A stretch of 64,000 nt of DNA from Ruegeria lacuscaerulensis (GTDB lineage Bacteria > Pseudomonadota > Alphaproteobacteria > Rhodobacterales > Rhodobacteraceae): positions 52,514 to 116,513 of the forward strand of contig NZ_WQDY01000014.1 of the NCBI RefSeq assembly GCF_013033355.1. Reading direction: 5' to 3'. Under the pieces are notes generated by a model that ran no database searches, had not been told where the DNA came from, and saw nothing but the letters and a program-made list of their open reading frames with translations. Below, in pieces: positions 55,369 through 63,950 of the stretch (its first letter is position 1; the number at the start of each line of letters is the position of its first letter). The position numbers were made by a program, and so were the translations under genes.

Positions 55369-55653
55369 GGCAAGAATACCTGTATCTGAATGTAAATCCT
55401 CGTCAGTTACTTGTGTTACATGAGTAATCCCCCGACCGATTGTGGCGTCAGGGCCCGGGACAGGATCGGTTGATCTCGCTCGCGCTGAACTAACCGCAGC
55501 ACGGTTGGAACGATGTGCACCGAGCCGGCTACTTGTTGGATATGAAACACGGCGCGCGATTGAGTTCATGGGCTGTGACTATCCTGCGCATGGACCCGTG
55601 GCAGTGTCTGAATTTACAATGAGGCCAGAGCCTAAGAACAGCCGGAATAAGTG
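55369..55653. other. Decayed or non-coding stretch between catabolic genes and the hybrid kinase
   Basis: A 285-base stretch with open frames on both strands but no recognisable protein, repeat or terminator. It may be remaining debris of the GMC gene and must hold the promoter of the downstream kinase. Confidence 0.45.
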
Positions 55654-57993
55654 ATGCTGCAAGTCTCAAACCTGATAAATTCCCATACCGAGTGGCTGAC
55701 CGATCGGGTGATCCACTATGCGCATAAAAGGGACTATACTCAGTTCTCATCCACCCTGCGTGAAGCCTGGAGGATTTCGGTCATCGGGCTAAGTGAACCT
55801 CTGGTCGATTTGATTGAAACCGCTCATTCTAAAACGCTGCCTCATGAAGCTATGCTGGATCACGCTTCTGAGTTTGGGGTGCAACAGGGGCTCAAACATC
55901 GGGCACGCGGGATAAACATAGTGGACTTCGTCGGGCTGATGAAGCTGTACCGAAACGCCTATTTGGACTTGGTGGTCGAAAAATCCAACCCGGACAATCA
56001 GCGCGAGGAGCTGCGCAACCTGATCTTGGAACTTTTTGATGCTATGGAAACCGGTCTGATCAAGACATGGCAAGCTACGAACAGTTCTGATCGGCTAGAA
56101 GAACTTCAGACGCTTAACCGATCGTTGAGTAACGAAAAGAACAAATACCTAACCGTGTTCGAGAGTATAGCTGAACCTGCGATCTTGCTGGACAGCGAGA
56201 ACAAACCCACACATGTCAATGTCGCGGCCAATCGTCTTCTATTAGGTCAGATGCAATCCGGTGCCGGATACTACACCGAAATTCAGTCGGCGGCTTTGTC
56301 GCAGGTCGTTGCGAAATTGTTGAGCGCCCGTGGTCCGTCGCTGGAACCTGTTGTGCTTGATACCCCACACGGCACCCGCTCTTTCGATGTTGCTATCCAG
56401 GAAATGCTTGATGTCAGCGAGAAATTTGAAGGGCGCGTTATTATTCTGCAAGACATCACGGACTACCTGAAAGCCATAGATGCCGCGCGCGAGGCCGACC
56501 GCGCCAAGACCGTGTTTCTGAATACGATCAGCCATGAAATCCGAACTCCGATCAACAGTATTCTGGGCTTGACCCGCCTGTTGGAAGAAGACTTGGCTCC
56601 GGCTACCAACGACAAGCTACTCAGTATCCGGGCGTCGGGTACGGTTCTGGCCTCACTGATAGAAAATGTGCTGGGTCTGTCCAAGGCGGAAAACGGCGCA
56701 TTGCAACGCGTGGATCAGGATTTCGATCTTGATGAACTTTGTAGTTCTATTGCGCAGATTGTTTGGTTGCATCAGCCTTCGGAGCAGTCACAGTTCAAGC
56801 TGCGGATCGCGCCCGAAGTATCGCGACACTTGAACGGGGATATGCACAAGTTGCGGCAGGTTTTGTTGAATCTGTTGTCCAATGCGCGCAAATACGCGGG
56901 CGAGGGGGAGGTGGTTCTCAACGTCACGGCTGAAGGCTGCGGAGCACCTGATAGAACACGCCTGATATTCAAAATTTTAGATTCCGGTCCCGGAGTTCCG
57001 GAAAGCGCCGTATCCGATCTTTTTGAGCCCTTTACGCAGATCGCGCAGGGCGACAATTTGGGGCTGAATACTGGGACCGGGTTGGGGCTGGCGATCAGCC
57101 ACAGATTGGTGAGTTTTCTGGGCGGACGGTTGGAATATCTGCCGAATCCCACGGGCGGCAGTATCTTTGCATTTGCGATTGAAATGCGGGTGCTATCGGG
57201 AAAGATTTCCAGCCAACCCAGTGGCCGTAGGGTCCTTGTTGTCGAAGACGACCCGTTGAATGCCACTGTGATAGAGGGCTATCTGAGCGACCTAGGAAAT
57301 CACGTAGTTACAGCCAACAGTTTCGCTCAGGCCAGAGACGTTCTGAAGGATCCGAATTTTGATGTCGTAGTCACCGATTTTCAATTGGGCTCTCATACGG
57401 GGCTGGATGTGGCGCAGCATGTCAAGTCTGTCGGTGCGAATTACGGTCATAGCATTCCAGTTATCGTTGCAACTGCAGCTTTGCCGCAAGATGGGCTGAA
57501 TATGCTGCGTAAATCGGGTATCAGCCGTTTTTTGGAGAAACCATTTACCAAGGCTGAACTTGGGGCTGCTTTATCCGGCGCTATTCCTGCTGACGACACA
57601 CAATCAGAAACTGCGTCGACTCAAAACGCGATTGCAGATGCAAATCTAAGGCAGCTCTTTGCCGATCTCGGTGTGCAGAGGGGGTGCGCGGTTGCGGACA
57701 GGTTTTTTGAAAGCTGTCCCGATTTGGTTTCCAAAATGAATGCTGCACTGATTGCGGACGACTACTCAGGCATAGCTGAGTTAACCCACCAATTGACCGG
57801 AGCCGCAGGGTTTGTTGGTGCCACTCGCTTGGTTGCATTGGCCAAAGAACTGAACCAGCGCAGCAAACAAACCGACAATGCAACGTCCATCAAGCAAAAG
57901 CTGAACGAGGTCGAGACCGAAAGTCTGCGCGCAACCAAGGCGTTGCATGAGCTGGTGCAGGAATTGTCAAACGCCCCGAAAGCAGGGGCCTGA
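55654..57993 (+). CDS. Soluble hybrid sensor kinase with receiver and Hpt domains (TorS-like)
   Basis: A 779-residue phosphorelay kinase without signal peptide or membrane segment. Order: an N-terminal helical domain (about 1-150, TDRVIHYAHKRDYTQFSSTL) resembling RsbR-type sensory N-termini, a short coil, a PAS-like domain (about 165-275), HisKA with H294 in ISHEIRTP, HATPase with NLLSNARKYA and GTGLGLAIS, a receiver domain with D575 in VTDFQLG, and an Hpt domain with H712 in LTHQLTGAAG. The three-step kinase layout is that of TorS, which feeds TorR in TMAO sensing, but the periplasmic sensor and TorT partner are absent. It is probably the kinase for the torR gene 5 kb away. Confidence 0.85.
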   Translation: MLQVSNLINSHTEWLTDRVIHYAHKRDYTQFSSTLREAWRISVIGLSEPLVDLIETAHSKTLPHEAMLDHASEFGVQQGLKHRARGINIVDFVGLMKLYRNAYLDLVVEKSNPDNQREELRNLILELFDAMETGLIKTWQATNSSDRLEELQTLNRSLSNEKNKYLTVFESIAEPAILLDSENKPTHVNVAANRLLLGQMQSGAGYYTEIQSAALSQVVAKLLSARGPSLEPVVLDTPHGTRSFDVAIQEMLDVSEKFEGRVIILQDITDYLKAIDAAREADRAKTVFLNTISHEIRTPINSILGLTRLLEEDLAPATNDKLLSIRASGTVLASLIENVLGLSKAENGALQRVDQDFDLDELCSSIAQIVWLHQPSEQSQFKLRIAPEVSRHLNGDMHKLRQVLLNLLSNARKYAGEGEVVLNVTAEGCGAPDRTRLIFKILDSGPGVPESAVSDLFEPFTQIAQGDNLGLNTGTGLGLAISHRLVSFLGGRLEYLPNPTGGSIFAFAIEMRVLSGKISSQPSGRRVLVVEDDPLNATVIEGYLSDLGNHVVTANSFAQARDVLKDPNFDVVVTDFQLGSHTGLDVAQHVKSVGANYGHSIPVIVATAALPQDGLNMLRKSGISRFLEKPFTKAELGAALSGAIPADDTQSETASTQNAIADANLRQLFADLGVQRGCAVADRFFESCPDLVSKMNAALIADDYSGIAELTHQLTGAAGFVGATRLVALAKELNQRSKQTDNATSIKQKLNEVETESLRATKALHELVQELSNAPKAGA

Positions 57994-57998
57994 CTGGA

Positions 57999-58616
57999 TT
58001 ATGGGTTTTGCGTCAGTCGAGCGCTGTCCTTCGCATGATGCTGCATATAGGTGCGGATCAGAAACTGGCCCTCTTTCGGCAACCCGGTTCGGGGCCCCAT
58101 CACCTTAAGGTGGCTGGTCCACTGGTTCGCGGTGTAGTGATCGGGAATGCGGCGTTGATGACAGGCGGTGCAGCGCTTGGCGAACAGCGGCTCGGCGCGC
58201 GCCCAGATCTGGTTCAGATCGGATTGCAGCGCGGGGTCGTGTAGCCACCCGCGTAACTCGGTCCGGGTCCATGTCAGGCCAGTTTCCGGGTCATCCTGCG
58301 TGTCAGTCAGGATCAGATCGCCCACCGCCGATTTCGGTAAGGTGGCCGACAGCACACGAATGCCGGGGGCCGCATAGATCACGCGTTCGGCCCCGGCCTG
58401 GGTCCAGCCGGTGATACGGACCTGCACCCAATCTTCCTGACGGCTCAGTACCTGCAGCGGTGTCGCAACAAAAGCCCGGCCGGGCTTGCTATCGGTTGAA
58501 GGGGTTAGGTGGATGGCGGCCATCTGATCCAGATACTGCAGATCGGGGTCGGCATGGGCGGTTTCGGCCATACCAAGAGCCGCGCAAAGAATAAGGAGTC
58601 GGTACAGATTAAACAT
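57999..58616 (-). CDS. Stand-alone monoheme cytochrome related to the TorC C-terminal domain
   Basis: A 205-residue periplasmic protein with signal peptide (ending AETAHA, about 22). An SH3-like/beta domain (VQVRITGWTQAGAERVIYA) is followed by a monoheme domain with CTACH near 150 and the ANQWTSHLKVM segment. By eye it lines up along its whole length with the C-terminal part of TorC (VQVEGWQQDGVGQVVYA, CGTCH, ANQWIGSLKAM), but it lacks the four NapC-type hemes and the membrane anchor. It is a soluble duplicate of the TorC terminal domain, perhaps an extra electron donor to TorA or, as suggested for TorC, an apo-form sensor in tor control. It lies downstream of torA beyond a terminator-like hairpin. 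Confidence 0.87.
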   Translation of the reverse strand: MFNLYRLLILCAALGMAETAHADPDLQYLDQMAAIHLTPSTDSKPGRAFVATPLQVLSRQEDWVQVRITGWTQAGAERVIYAAPGIRVLSATLPKSAVGDLILTDTQDDPETGLTWTRTELRGWLHDPALQSDLNQIWARAEPLFAKRCTACHQRRIPDHYTANQWTSHLKVMGPRTGLPKEGQFLIRTYMQHHAKDSARLTQNP

Positions 58617-58632
58617 TTCGGCACCTGAAAGG

Positions 58633-58661
58633 AAAAAGGCGCGCGCCCGAAAGCGCGCGCC
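58633..58661 (-). terminator. Terminator-like hairpin between torA and the monoheme cytochrome
   Basis: Read on the minus strand, GGCGCGCGC pairs perfectly with GCGCGCGCC around a six-base loop and is followed by TTTTTCC. It sits about 17 bases after the torA stop and 22 bases before the cytochrome start, so it should reduce transcription of the cytochrome gene relative to torCDA. Confidence 0.8.
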
Positions 58662-58677
58662 AGTAGGGAGGTTAGGA

Positions 58678-61137
58678 TCAGCCCTCTGCCGGGGCGTTAA
58701 AGACGTTCACCTCGGGCAGTTCGCCGGTGTATTTCTCGACTTCTGCCATGCCGGTGTGGCCGCAGTTACCCTGCGCCAGGCTGGATGTACCGCGACCAAC
58801 AGTCAGACAGTTGACGTCGCCATATGCGTCCAGCGAGCCCAGCTCACCGCCATTGACCGGATCGTACCAGCCGCCTTCGAAGATGCGGATCACGTTGGGG
58901 CGGATATCGTCCGAGACGATGGCCCCCACCAGAACCTGACCGCGATCGTTGAAGACGCGCACAGTATCCCCATCCGCTATGCCACGGGCGGCGGCGTCCT
59001 GCGTGTTGATCATGCAGGGCTCACGTCCGCCAACCACGTATTTCTCGCGGGTGACCGTGCCACACAGCTGCGAGTGCAGACGGAATTGCGGGTGGGCCGA
59101 GTCGATATGCAGCGGGTAGGGCGCGTTGCCACCCAGACGCTCTTCGGGTTCGTACCATGTCGGGTGCGGACCACAGTCGTCATAACCCATCTTCTCGATA
59201 TTACGTGAGAAGATCTCGATCTTACCGGTCGGCGTGCCCAGCGGCTCCAGCAGTGGGTCGTCGCGGTAATCAGCATAGCGGACGAACTGCTTGGAGCTTT
59301 CGGGGATATCGAAGACCACGACACCGGCGTCCCAGAACTCGTCAAAGCTGGGAACGTCAATGCCTTTGCCCGGACCCTGTTTGGCGGCGTCTTCATAGAA
59401 GCCCTGGATCCAGCCCATCTCGTCCTTACCTTCGGTAAAGGCGTCACCGGCACCCAGACGGGTGGCAATCTCGGTGAAGATGTCAAAGTCGGTGCGGGAT
59501 TCGAACACCGGATCGACGATCTTCTTCATGCCAAGGATCGCCTTGAGCGAGTAGTCCCCGATATGTTCGATATCGTTGCGCTCGTAGGATGTGGTGGCGG
59601 GCAGAACGATGTCGGCAAAGCGCGCGGTTGCGGTCCACTGGAAGTCCTGCACAACAACCGTTTCCAGTTTCTGCCAGGCTTCGACCATACGGTTCCGGTC
59701 CTGCTGGTGCGAGAACGGGTTGCCGCCGGTCCAGTAGACCATCTTCACTTCGGGGAAGGTGGTGCGGGTGCCGTTAAAGTCGAACTCTTCGCCCGGACGT
59801 TCCAGCATCTCGACAATCCGGCTGACCGGGATCGAGGCTGCGCCGGCCTGTGTCAGCCATGCTGCGCCTTCGACCGCTGCGCCGCCATCCGAGATACCCG
59901 GCAGAACAACCGAGTCCGCCGACGGTGCGCCACCGTTGGCATAGTGGTAGCTGAGGCCAAAGCCGCCGCCCGGCAGACCGATCTGACCCAGCATCGAGGC
60001 CAGAGTGACCAGCATCCAGTGCGACTGTTCGCCGTGGTGCTGACGCTGGATCGACCAGCCTGAACCCAGCATGGTGCGGTTGCTGGCGAACAGGGCAGCC
60101 AGTTCCTTGATCTGCTCGGCAGGGACTTCGCAGATTTCCGCAGCCCATTCCGGTGTCTTGGCAACGCCGTCGCTTTCGCCGGTCAGATAGGGCAGGAAGT
60201 CTTCAAAGCCTGCGGTGTATTCGTCCAGGAAGTCGGCGTCATGCAGGCCCTGCGCATACAGCTCATGCGCGATACCCAGCATCATGGCGACGTCGGTATG
60301 CGGACGGATCGGAATCCACTCGGCATCGAAGAACTTGGCTGTTTCCGTGCGGATCGGGTCGATAACGATGACCTTCTTGCCGGTTTTGCGGAACTCTTCG
60401 TAGTAGGGATAGGTGTCGTGATCGGCCACGGTCCAGCCGATCTGGTTGGTTTTGACTGGGTCGGCAGCCCAGAAGACCAACACGTCGGTGCTTTCGATCA
60501 GCACAGGCCAGACGGTCTGCTGCTCGTACACTTCCAGCGTGCCCATCACGTGCGGCATGATGATCTGGCTGGCGCCGGTCGAATAGTCGCCCGAGCTGTT
60601 TACGAACTTGCCTTCCAGACCCACGTTCAGCGCACGGCGCAGCAGGTTCTGACAGTTATGCAGCTTGCCCGAGCTTTTCCAGCCATACGAGCCCGCATAA
60701 ACGCCGGTCGGACCATAGGTGTCGCTGACGCGTTTGAGTTCATTGGTGACCAGTTCCAGCGCCTGATCCCAGCTGACGCGCACGAATTCTTCGTTGCCGC
60801 GGCCTTCGGGGTTCGCACCTGCGCCACCTTCCAGATAGGCTTTGCGGACCATCGGGTATTTGATGCGCGAAGGCGAATAGACGCTGTCCATGACGCCTTC
60901 GAGCATTTCACTGGGATGGGGGTCTTGTTCCCAGGGGCGGATTTTGGTCCAGACGCCGTCTTCAACGGTGCCGTAGAACGCACCCCAGTGCGAGCCCGAC
61001 AGGACCTCGCCCGAGGTTGCGGCATGGGCAGCACCTGCATGCAGCAATGCCGGAGCAAACGCGCTGAAGACACCCAGCGATGTTGCCCCTTTCAGCAGAC
61101 TGCGACGTGACAGTTTGGTGGATGTATTAATGGACAT
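58678..61137 (-). CDS. torA: Periplasmic TMAO reductase TorA (molybdoenzyme)
   Basis: TorA reduces trimethylamine N-oxide (often also DMSO-like oxides) in the periplasm with a bis-molybdopterin guanine dinucleotide cofactor. The 819-residue precursor starts with a Tat signal (KLSRRSLLKG, about 9-18), cleaved near AAHAATSG. The NSSGDYSTGA segment (near 185) contains the serine expected to bind molybdenum, and no iron-sulfur cysteine motif precedes it, as in TorA/DmsA-type DMSO reductases of this branch. ATG 61137 is chosen for GGAGGGAAGA just upstream; a slightly longer frame would spoil the Tat signal. It is third in the torCDA operon. Confidence 0.95.
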   Translation of the reverse strand: MSINTSTKLSRRSLLKGATSLGVFSAFAPALLHAGAAHAATSGEVLSGSHWGAFYGTVEDGVWTKIRPWEQDPHPSEMLEGVMDSVYSPSRIKYPMVRKAYLEGGAGANPEGRGNEEFVRVSWDQALELVTNELKRVSDTYGPTGVYAGSYGWKSSGKLHNCQNLLRRALNVGLEGKFVNSSGDYSTGASQIIMPHVMGTLEVYEQQTVWPVLIESTDVLVFWAADPVKTNQIGWTVADHDTYPYYEEFRKTGKKVIVIDPIRTETAKFFDAEWIPIRPHTDVAMMLGIAHELYAQGLHDADFLDEYTAGFEDFLPYLTGESDGVAKTPEWAAEICEVPAEQIKELAALFASNRTMLGSGWSIQRQHHGEQSHWMLVTLASMLGQIGLPGGGFGLSYHYANGGAPSADSVVLPGISDGGAAVEGAAWLTQAGAASIPVSRIVEMLERPGEEFDFNGTRTTFPEVKMVYWTGGNPFSHQQDRNRMVEAWQKLETVVVQDFQWTATARFADIVLPATTSYERNDIEHIGDYSLKAILGMKKIVDPVFESRTDFDIFTEIATRLGAGDAFTEGKDEMGWIQGFYEDAAKQGPGKGIDVPSFDEFWDAGVVVFDIPESSKQFVRYADYRDDPLLEPLGTPTGKIEIFSRNIEKMGYDDCGPHPTWYEPEERLGGNAPYPLHIDSAHPQFRLHSQLCGTVTREKYVVGGREPCMINTQDAAARGIADGDTVRVFNDRGQVLVGAIVSDDIRPNVIRIFEGGWYDPVNGGELGSLDAYGDVNCLTVGRGTSSLAQGNCGHTGMAEVEKYTGELPEVNVFNAPAEG

Positions 61138-61240
61138 TCTTCCCTCCATTACTTCGTCAAACGGGTCGAAAGGACTGGCCTTTCGGGTTTCTGATGCGGC
61201 CCCCCGTCTTGGGTGTAGGGGATCGCTGTGCGGTGTGGCT

Positions 61241-61262
61241 GATCCGACCTTCAGGTCGGATC
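61241..61262 (-). other. Perfect inverted repeat at the end of torD
   Basis: GATCCGACCT and its exact reverse complement AGGTCGGATC are separated by two bases. The structure includes the torD stop codon and has no U-tract. It may set torD and torA at different levels by stabilising or processing mRNA. Confidence 0.5.
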
Positions 61263-61890
61263 ACGCTGCGGTTTGGGCCGCCTGAGCGTTGTCCTGACCA
61301 AGCGCCAGAGCGGCGCGGGCGGTTTCCGCGATCAGGGCGGGGTCGCGCTGCTGCTCACAGCGATGCGCGAATTGGGGCAGCCAGGTCAGGACGTATCGGT
61401 CCAGGAACTCTGACGGTGTCAGTGGCAGGTCGTCCCCCTGATCGGCGCGGTCCAGCAACTCGGCCATGACCTGAAGCTGAACGGCCAGATGGTCGGGGGG
61501 TTCCTTCAGATCGGTGGGCAGACGCATGTCCAGCTCTTGCAGAAGGGCGGCCATGTCGCGGGCGGGTTGTTGAAACAGCCGGCCGCTGTCACTGAGGTAA
61601 ATCGAGGCATAAGGCAGTGCCCCGTGCTTGCCGCCCATATCGAAGATCCGGCTGTAGGCACGGACGATCCGATCGTGCAGGGCGTCCAGGTCTTGTCCTT
61701 CTGCCATCTCGTCAGTGATCCACTGCACCAGAGGCTTCAGCGCGGGAAAGGTGGTGCATTCTGCCAGGAATCTCAGACCATCGTCGCTGCGATACGCCAG
61801 CAGTTCGGGCCGGGTCGGGGGACACAGCAGAAGCTGTGCCAACCACCGATAGGTTGCGCTGCGGGGCAGGGGTTCGGACCGATCAGCCAT
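61261..61890 (-). CDS. torD: TorA-specific chaperone TorD
   Basis: TorD binds the TorA Tat signal and core and holds the apoenzyme until molybdenum cofactor is inserted. This 209-residue all-helical protein has the family pattern RSATYRWLAQLLLCPPT near the start, EPPDHLAVQLQVMAELL in the middle and FLDRYVLTWLPQF near the end, including the conserved P-D-H-L element. ATG 61890 overlaps the torC stop as ATGGCTGA. An upstream GTG would lie deeper in torC without a better ribosome site. Coupling torC and torD translation before torA ensures the chaperone is present when TorA is made. Confidence 0.92.
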   Translation of the reverse strand: MADRSEPLPRSATYRWLAQLLLCPPTRPELLAYRSDDGLRFLAECTTFPALKPLVQWITDEMAEGQDLDALHDRIVRAYSRIFDMGGKHGALPYASIYLSDSGRLFQQPARDMAALLQELDMRLPTDLKEPPDHLAVQLQVMAELLDRADQGDDLPLTPSEFLDRYVLTWLPQFAHRCEQQRDPALIAETARAALALGQDNAQAAQTAA

Positions 61891-63061
61891 GGCTACCCGC
61901 TCCACCTGTGTCCTTGGCGTTCAGCTGGAGGTATTTCTGAAGAATACGGTATTCTTCCTTGTCCAGCGTGATGAACCGTTTCATCGCTTTCAAAGAGCCA
62001 ATCCACTGGTTCGCCAACGAGTGTCCCGGATCAGGTTTCGAGTGGCAGGTGCCGCAGCTGGCGGAATACATCTCGGATGTATATGTCCACAGCTGGTCCA
62101 CGTCCGAGATCAGATCCTTGTCAGCCACCCAGCCGTCCAGGCTGACCTTGTGCCATACCAGATCGGTATCCGGGTCGGTTTCGGTGCCATGGTTCTGAAC
62201 CAGGTCAACCTTGGCCTTCTTCACCGTCGCCTCAAAGATCCGTTGACCGCGCAGAGCATAGACAACCTGTCCGACTCCATCCTGTTGCCAGCCTTCGACC
62301 TGAACATTCAGTGCGCCCTTGCTGCGATCTTTCACATGCATATGGGTTGCAGCCAGAACCTGACCGATGACGTTTTCACCTGCGGCCGCATCAGCAGCGG
62401 TTTCATAGAGCGGTACAGTTTTGATCGGGTACAGATCGTCACCGGATACACCATGGGCAGCTTCGGCTGTCAGGTCTTCGAATTTCTTCTTATACCCTTG
62501 CGACAGGTCGGGCAGTTTGTGCGCGATACCTTTGTGACAGTCGATACAGGTGTCACCCCGTTCGATCCCGGCCTGCATCAGCTCGGCCGCTTTGGGGCTT
62601 TGCAGTTTGAAGTCCATATGTTCGACCGCGTGACAGTTGCGGCATTCCAGCGAGTCGTTGGCCTCCATCGTGGCCCAGACGCTTTGCGCCATTTCGGCCC
62701 GGTGGGCTTCGAATTTTTCAGGTGTGTCGATAACGCCCGTTACAAAGTGGCCGTACAGTTCTTGCGATGCCTGAATTTTGCGGATCACCTTGGGAAACCA
62801 CTTTTTCGGCACGTGGCAGTCAGAACAGACCGCACCCACGCCGGATGCGTTCATAAAGTGAGGGGATTCCTTGTATTCCTTATACACATTGTCCCGCATT
62901 TCGTGACACGAGATGCAGAACTCCATTTCGTTTGTGGCTTCCATCGCGGTGTTGAAACCGCCCCAAAAAACGACCCCGGCAATAAAGCCGCCGATCATGA
63001 TGAAGCCAAAAGACAGGGCACCTGCAGGGCCCCAGAATTTTCGCCAGATTCGTCCAATCAT
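61883..63061 (-). CDS. torC: Pentaheme cytochrome TorC (NapC/NirT family with C-terminal monoheme domain)
   Basis: TorC is the inner-membrane quinol dehydrogenase that passes electrons to TorA. The 392-residue protein has one N-terminal anchor helix (about 12-35) and four CxxCH sites in the NapC-like part (CISCH, CSDCH, CRNCH, CIDCH). A fifth, CGTCH, lies in the C-terminal domain near 340. Five heme sites is the TorC hallmark. The C-terminal domain is duplicated as the separate cytochrome gene downstream of torA. It is the first gene of the operon, divergent from torR. Confidence 0.95.
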   Translation of the reverse strand: MIGRIWRKFWGPAGALSFGFIMIGGFIAGVVFWGGFNTAMEATNEMEFCISCHEMRDNVYKEYKESPHFMNASGVGAVCSDCHVPKKWFPKVIRKIQASQELYGHFVTGVIDTPEKFEAHRAEMAQSVWATMEANDSLECRNCHAVEHMDFKLQSPKAAELMQAGIERGDTCIDCHKGIAHKLPDLSQGYKKKFEDLTAEAAHGVSGDDLYPIKTVPLYETAADAAAGENVIGQVLAATHMHVKDRSKGALNVQVEGWQQDGVGQVVYALRGQRIFEATVKKAKVDLVQNHGTETDPDTDLVWHKVSLDGWVADKDLISDVDQLWTYTSEMYSASCGTCHSKPDPGHSLANQWIGSLKAMKRFITLDKEEYRILQKYLQLNAKDTGGAGSHG

Positions 63062-63133
63062 CTGTTTCGCCTCCGATTATGCGGTCAGCATAGGCGGGGG
63101 CTGTAAACACGGTTTTTTGGGTCTTTGAACCGT

Positions 63134-63166
63134 TGGTAAAAGTATGTAAACGTCTTGTAAACGAGC
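63134..63166. promoter_or_regulatory. Three tandem 11-bp repeats, candidate TorR binding site
   Basis: TGGTAAAAGTA, TGTAAACGTCT and TGTAAACGAGC follow one another with exact 11-bp spacing, ending 13 bases before the torR ATG. A fourth TGTAAAC lies at 63102-63108, nearer torC. OmpR-type regulators bind such direct repeats one helical turn apart. The array sits in the torC-torR divergent promoter and could control both. The half-sites differ from the known Escherichia coli tor boxes. Confidence 0.65.
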
Positions 63167-63179
63167 GGAGCCAGACAAC

Positions 63180-63881
63180 ATGCAAGCCAAGCAAATCCTG
63201 ATCGTCGAGGATGATCCAACCAGCCTTGAGGCGATGGCAGGATATTATGAAGTCGAAGGCTACCGAGTCGTCCGTGCCCACGACAGTGACGAAATGGAGC
63301 GCGAACTTAAGCGGCACGTGATTGATCTGGTTGTCCTGGATATTCGCCTGCCCGGAAAGGACGGGCTGACTCTTTTGCGTGAATTGCGGGCAGAATCGGA
63401 TGTACCTGTAATTGTCGCCAGCGCGCGCGGCGAGGATGTGGATAGGATCGTCGCGTTGGAGATTGGTGCTGATGACTATTTGCACAAACCCGTCAACCTG
63501 CGCGAATTGTTGGTGCGGACAAAGAACATACTGCACAGGGTCGCAATGCCGGCCGTTCCTCATTCGGAACAGGATGAGGTGCTCGAGTTCAACGGGCTTA
63601 CTCTTGATCGCGGCGCACGCACGTTGACAGCAACAAATGGAGAAGACGTTCACCTCACGCGAGGCGAGTTTGAACTGCTCAGCTATCTCGCCCAACGCCC
63701 CAAGCGCGTGCTGCAACGAGATCAGTTGCTGGACTGTCTATCAGGTCGCGACTGGCAACCCTTTGATCGCACCGTAGATGTGATAATTGGACGGCTGCGG
63801 AACAAAATTGAAGTGAACTCAAAAGCGCCCGAAATTCTGGTGACCGTTCACGGGGTAGGTTACGTGTTCATGGGGGCTTAG
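63180..63881 (+). CDS. torR: OmpR-family response regulator TorR
   Basis: A 233-residue response regulator. The receiver domain (about 1-120) has the acidic pair in VEDD near residue 11, phosphoacceptor D54 in VVLDIRLPG, and the switch lysine in HKPVN near 103. The C-terminal winged helix (about 135-233) has LTRGEFELLSYLAQRP and RTVDVIIGRLRNKIE, typical of OmpR/PhoB DNA-binding domains. Its divergence from torCDA and the strong similarity of the layout to tor loci support TorR. It probably accepts phosphate from the hybrid kinase at 55654. A good intrinsic terminator follows. Confidence 0.9.
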   Translation: MQAKQILIVEDDPTSLEAMAGYYEVEGYRVVRAHDSDEMERELKRHVIDLVVLDIRLPGKDGLTLLRELRAESDVPVIVASARGEDVDRIVALEIGADDYLHKPVNLRELLVRTKNILHRVAMPAVPHSEQDEVLEFNGLTLDRGARTLTATNGEDVHLTRGEFELLSYLAQRPKRVLQRDQLLDCLSGRDWQPFDRTVDVIIGRLRNKIEVNSKAPEILVTVHGVGYVFMGA

Positions 63882-63905
63882 CCATTAGCCTACCGCGAAA
63901 CGCGG

Positions 63906-63931
63906 AAAGGCGCCCGTTTGGGCGCCTTTTT
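63906..63931 (+). terminator. Intrinsic terminator after torR (likely bidirectional)
   Basis: A perfect stem, AAAGGCGCCC with GGGCGCCTTT, closes a GTTT loop and is followed by more T. The A-run on the other side lets it also end the minus-strand gene that enters from the right. Confidence 0.9.
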
Positions 63932-63950
63932 GTGTTTCGTGTGCTTTGGA

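Noticed and set aside
55442..55654. 70-codon plus-strand frame before the hybrid kinase
   Set aside because: No homology recognised, weak start context, and it sits in a stretch that looks decayed.
61889..63106. 405-codon plus-strand frame across torC
   Set aside because: It runs opposite the pentaheme cytochrome and lacks any recognisable motif.
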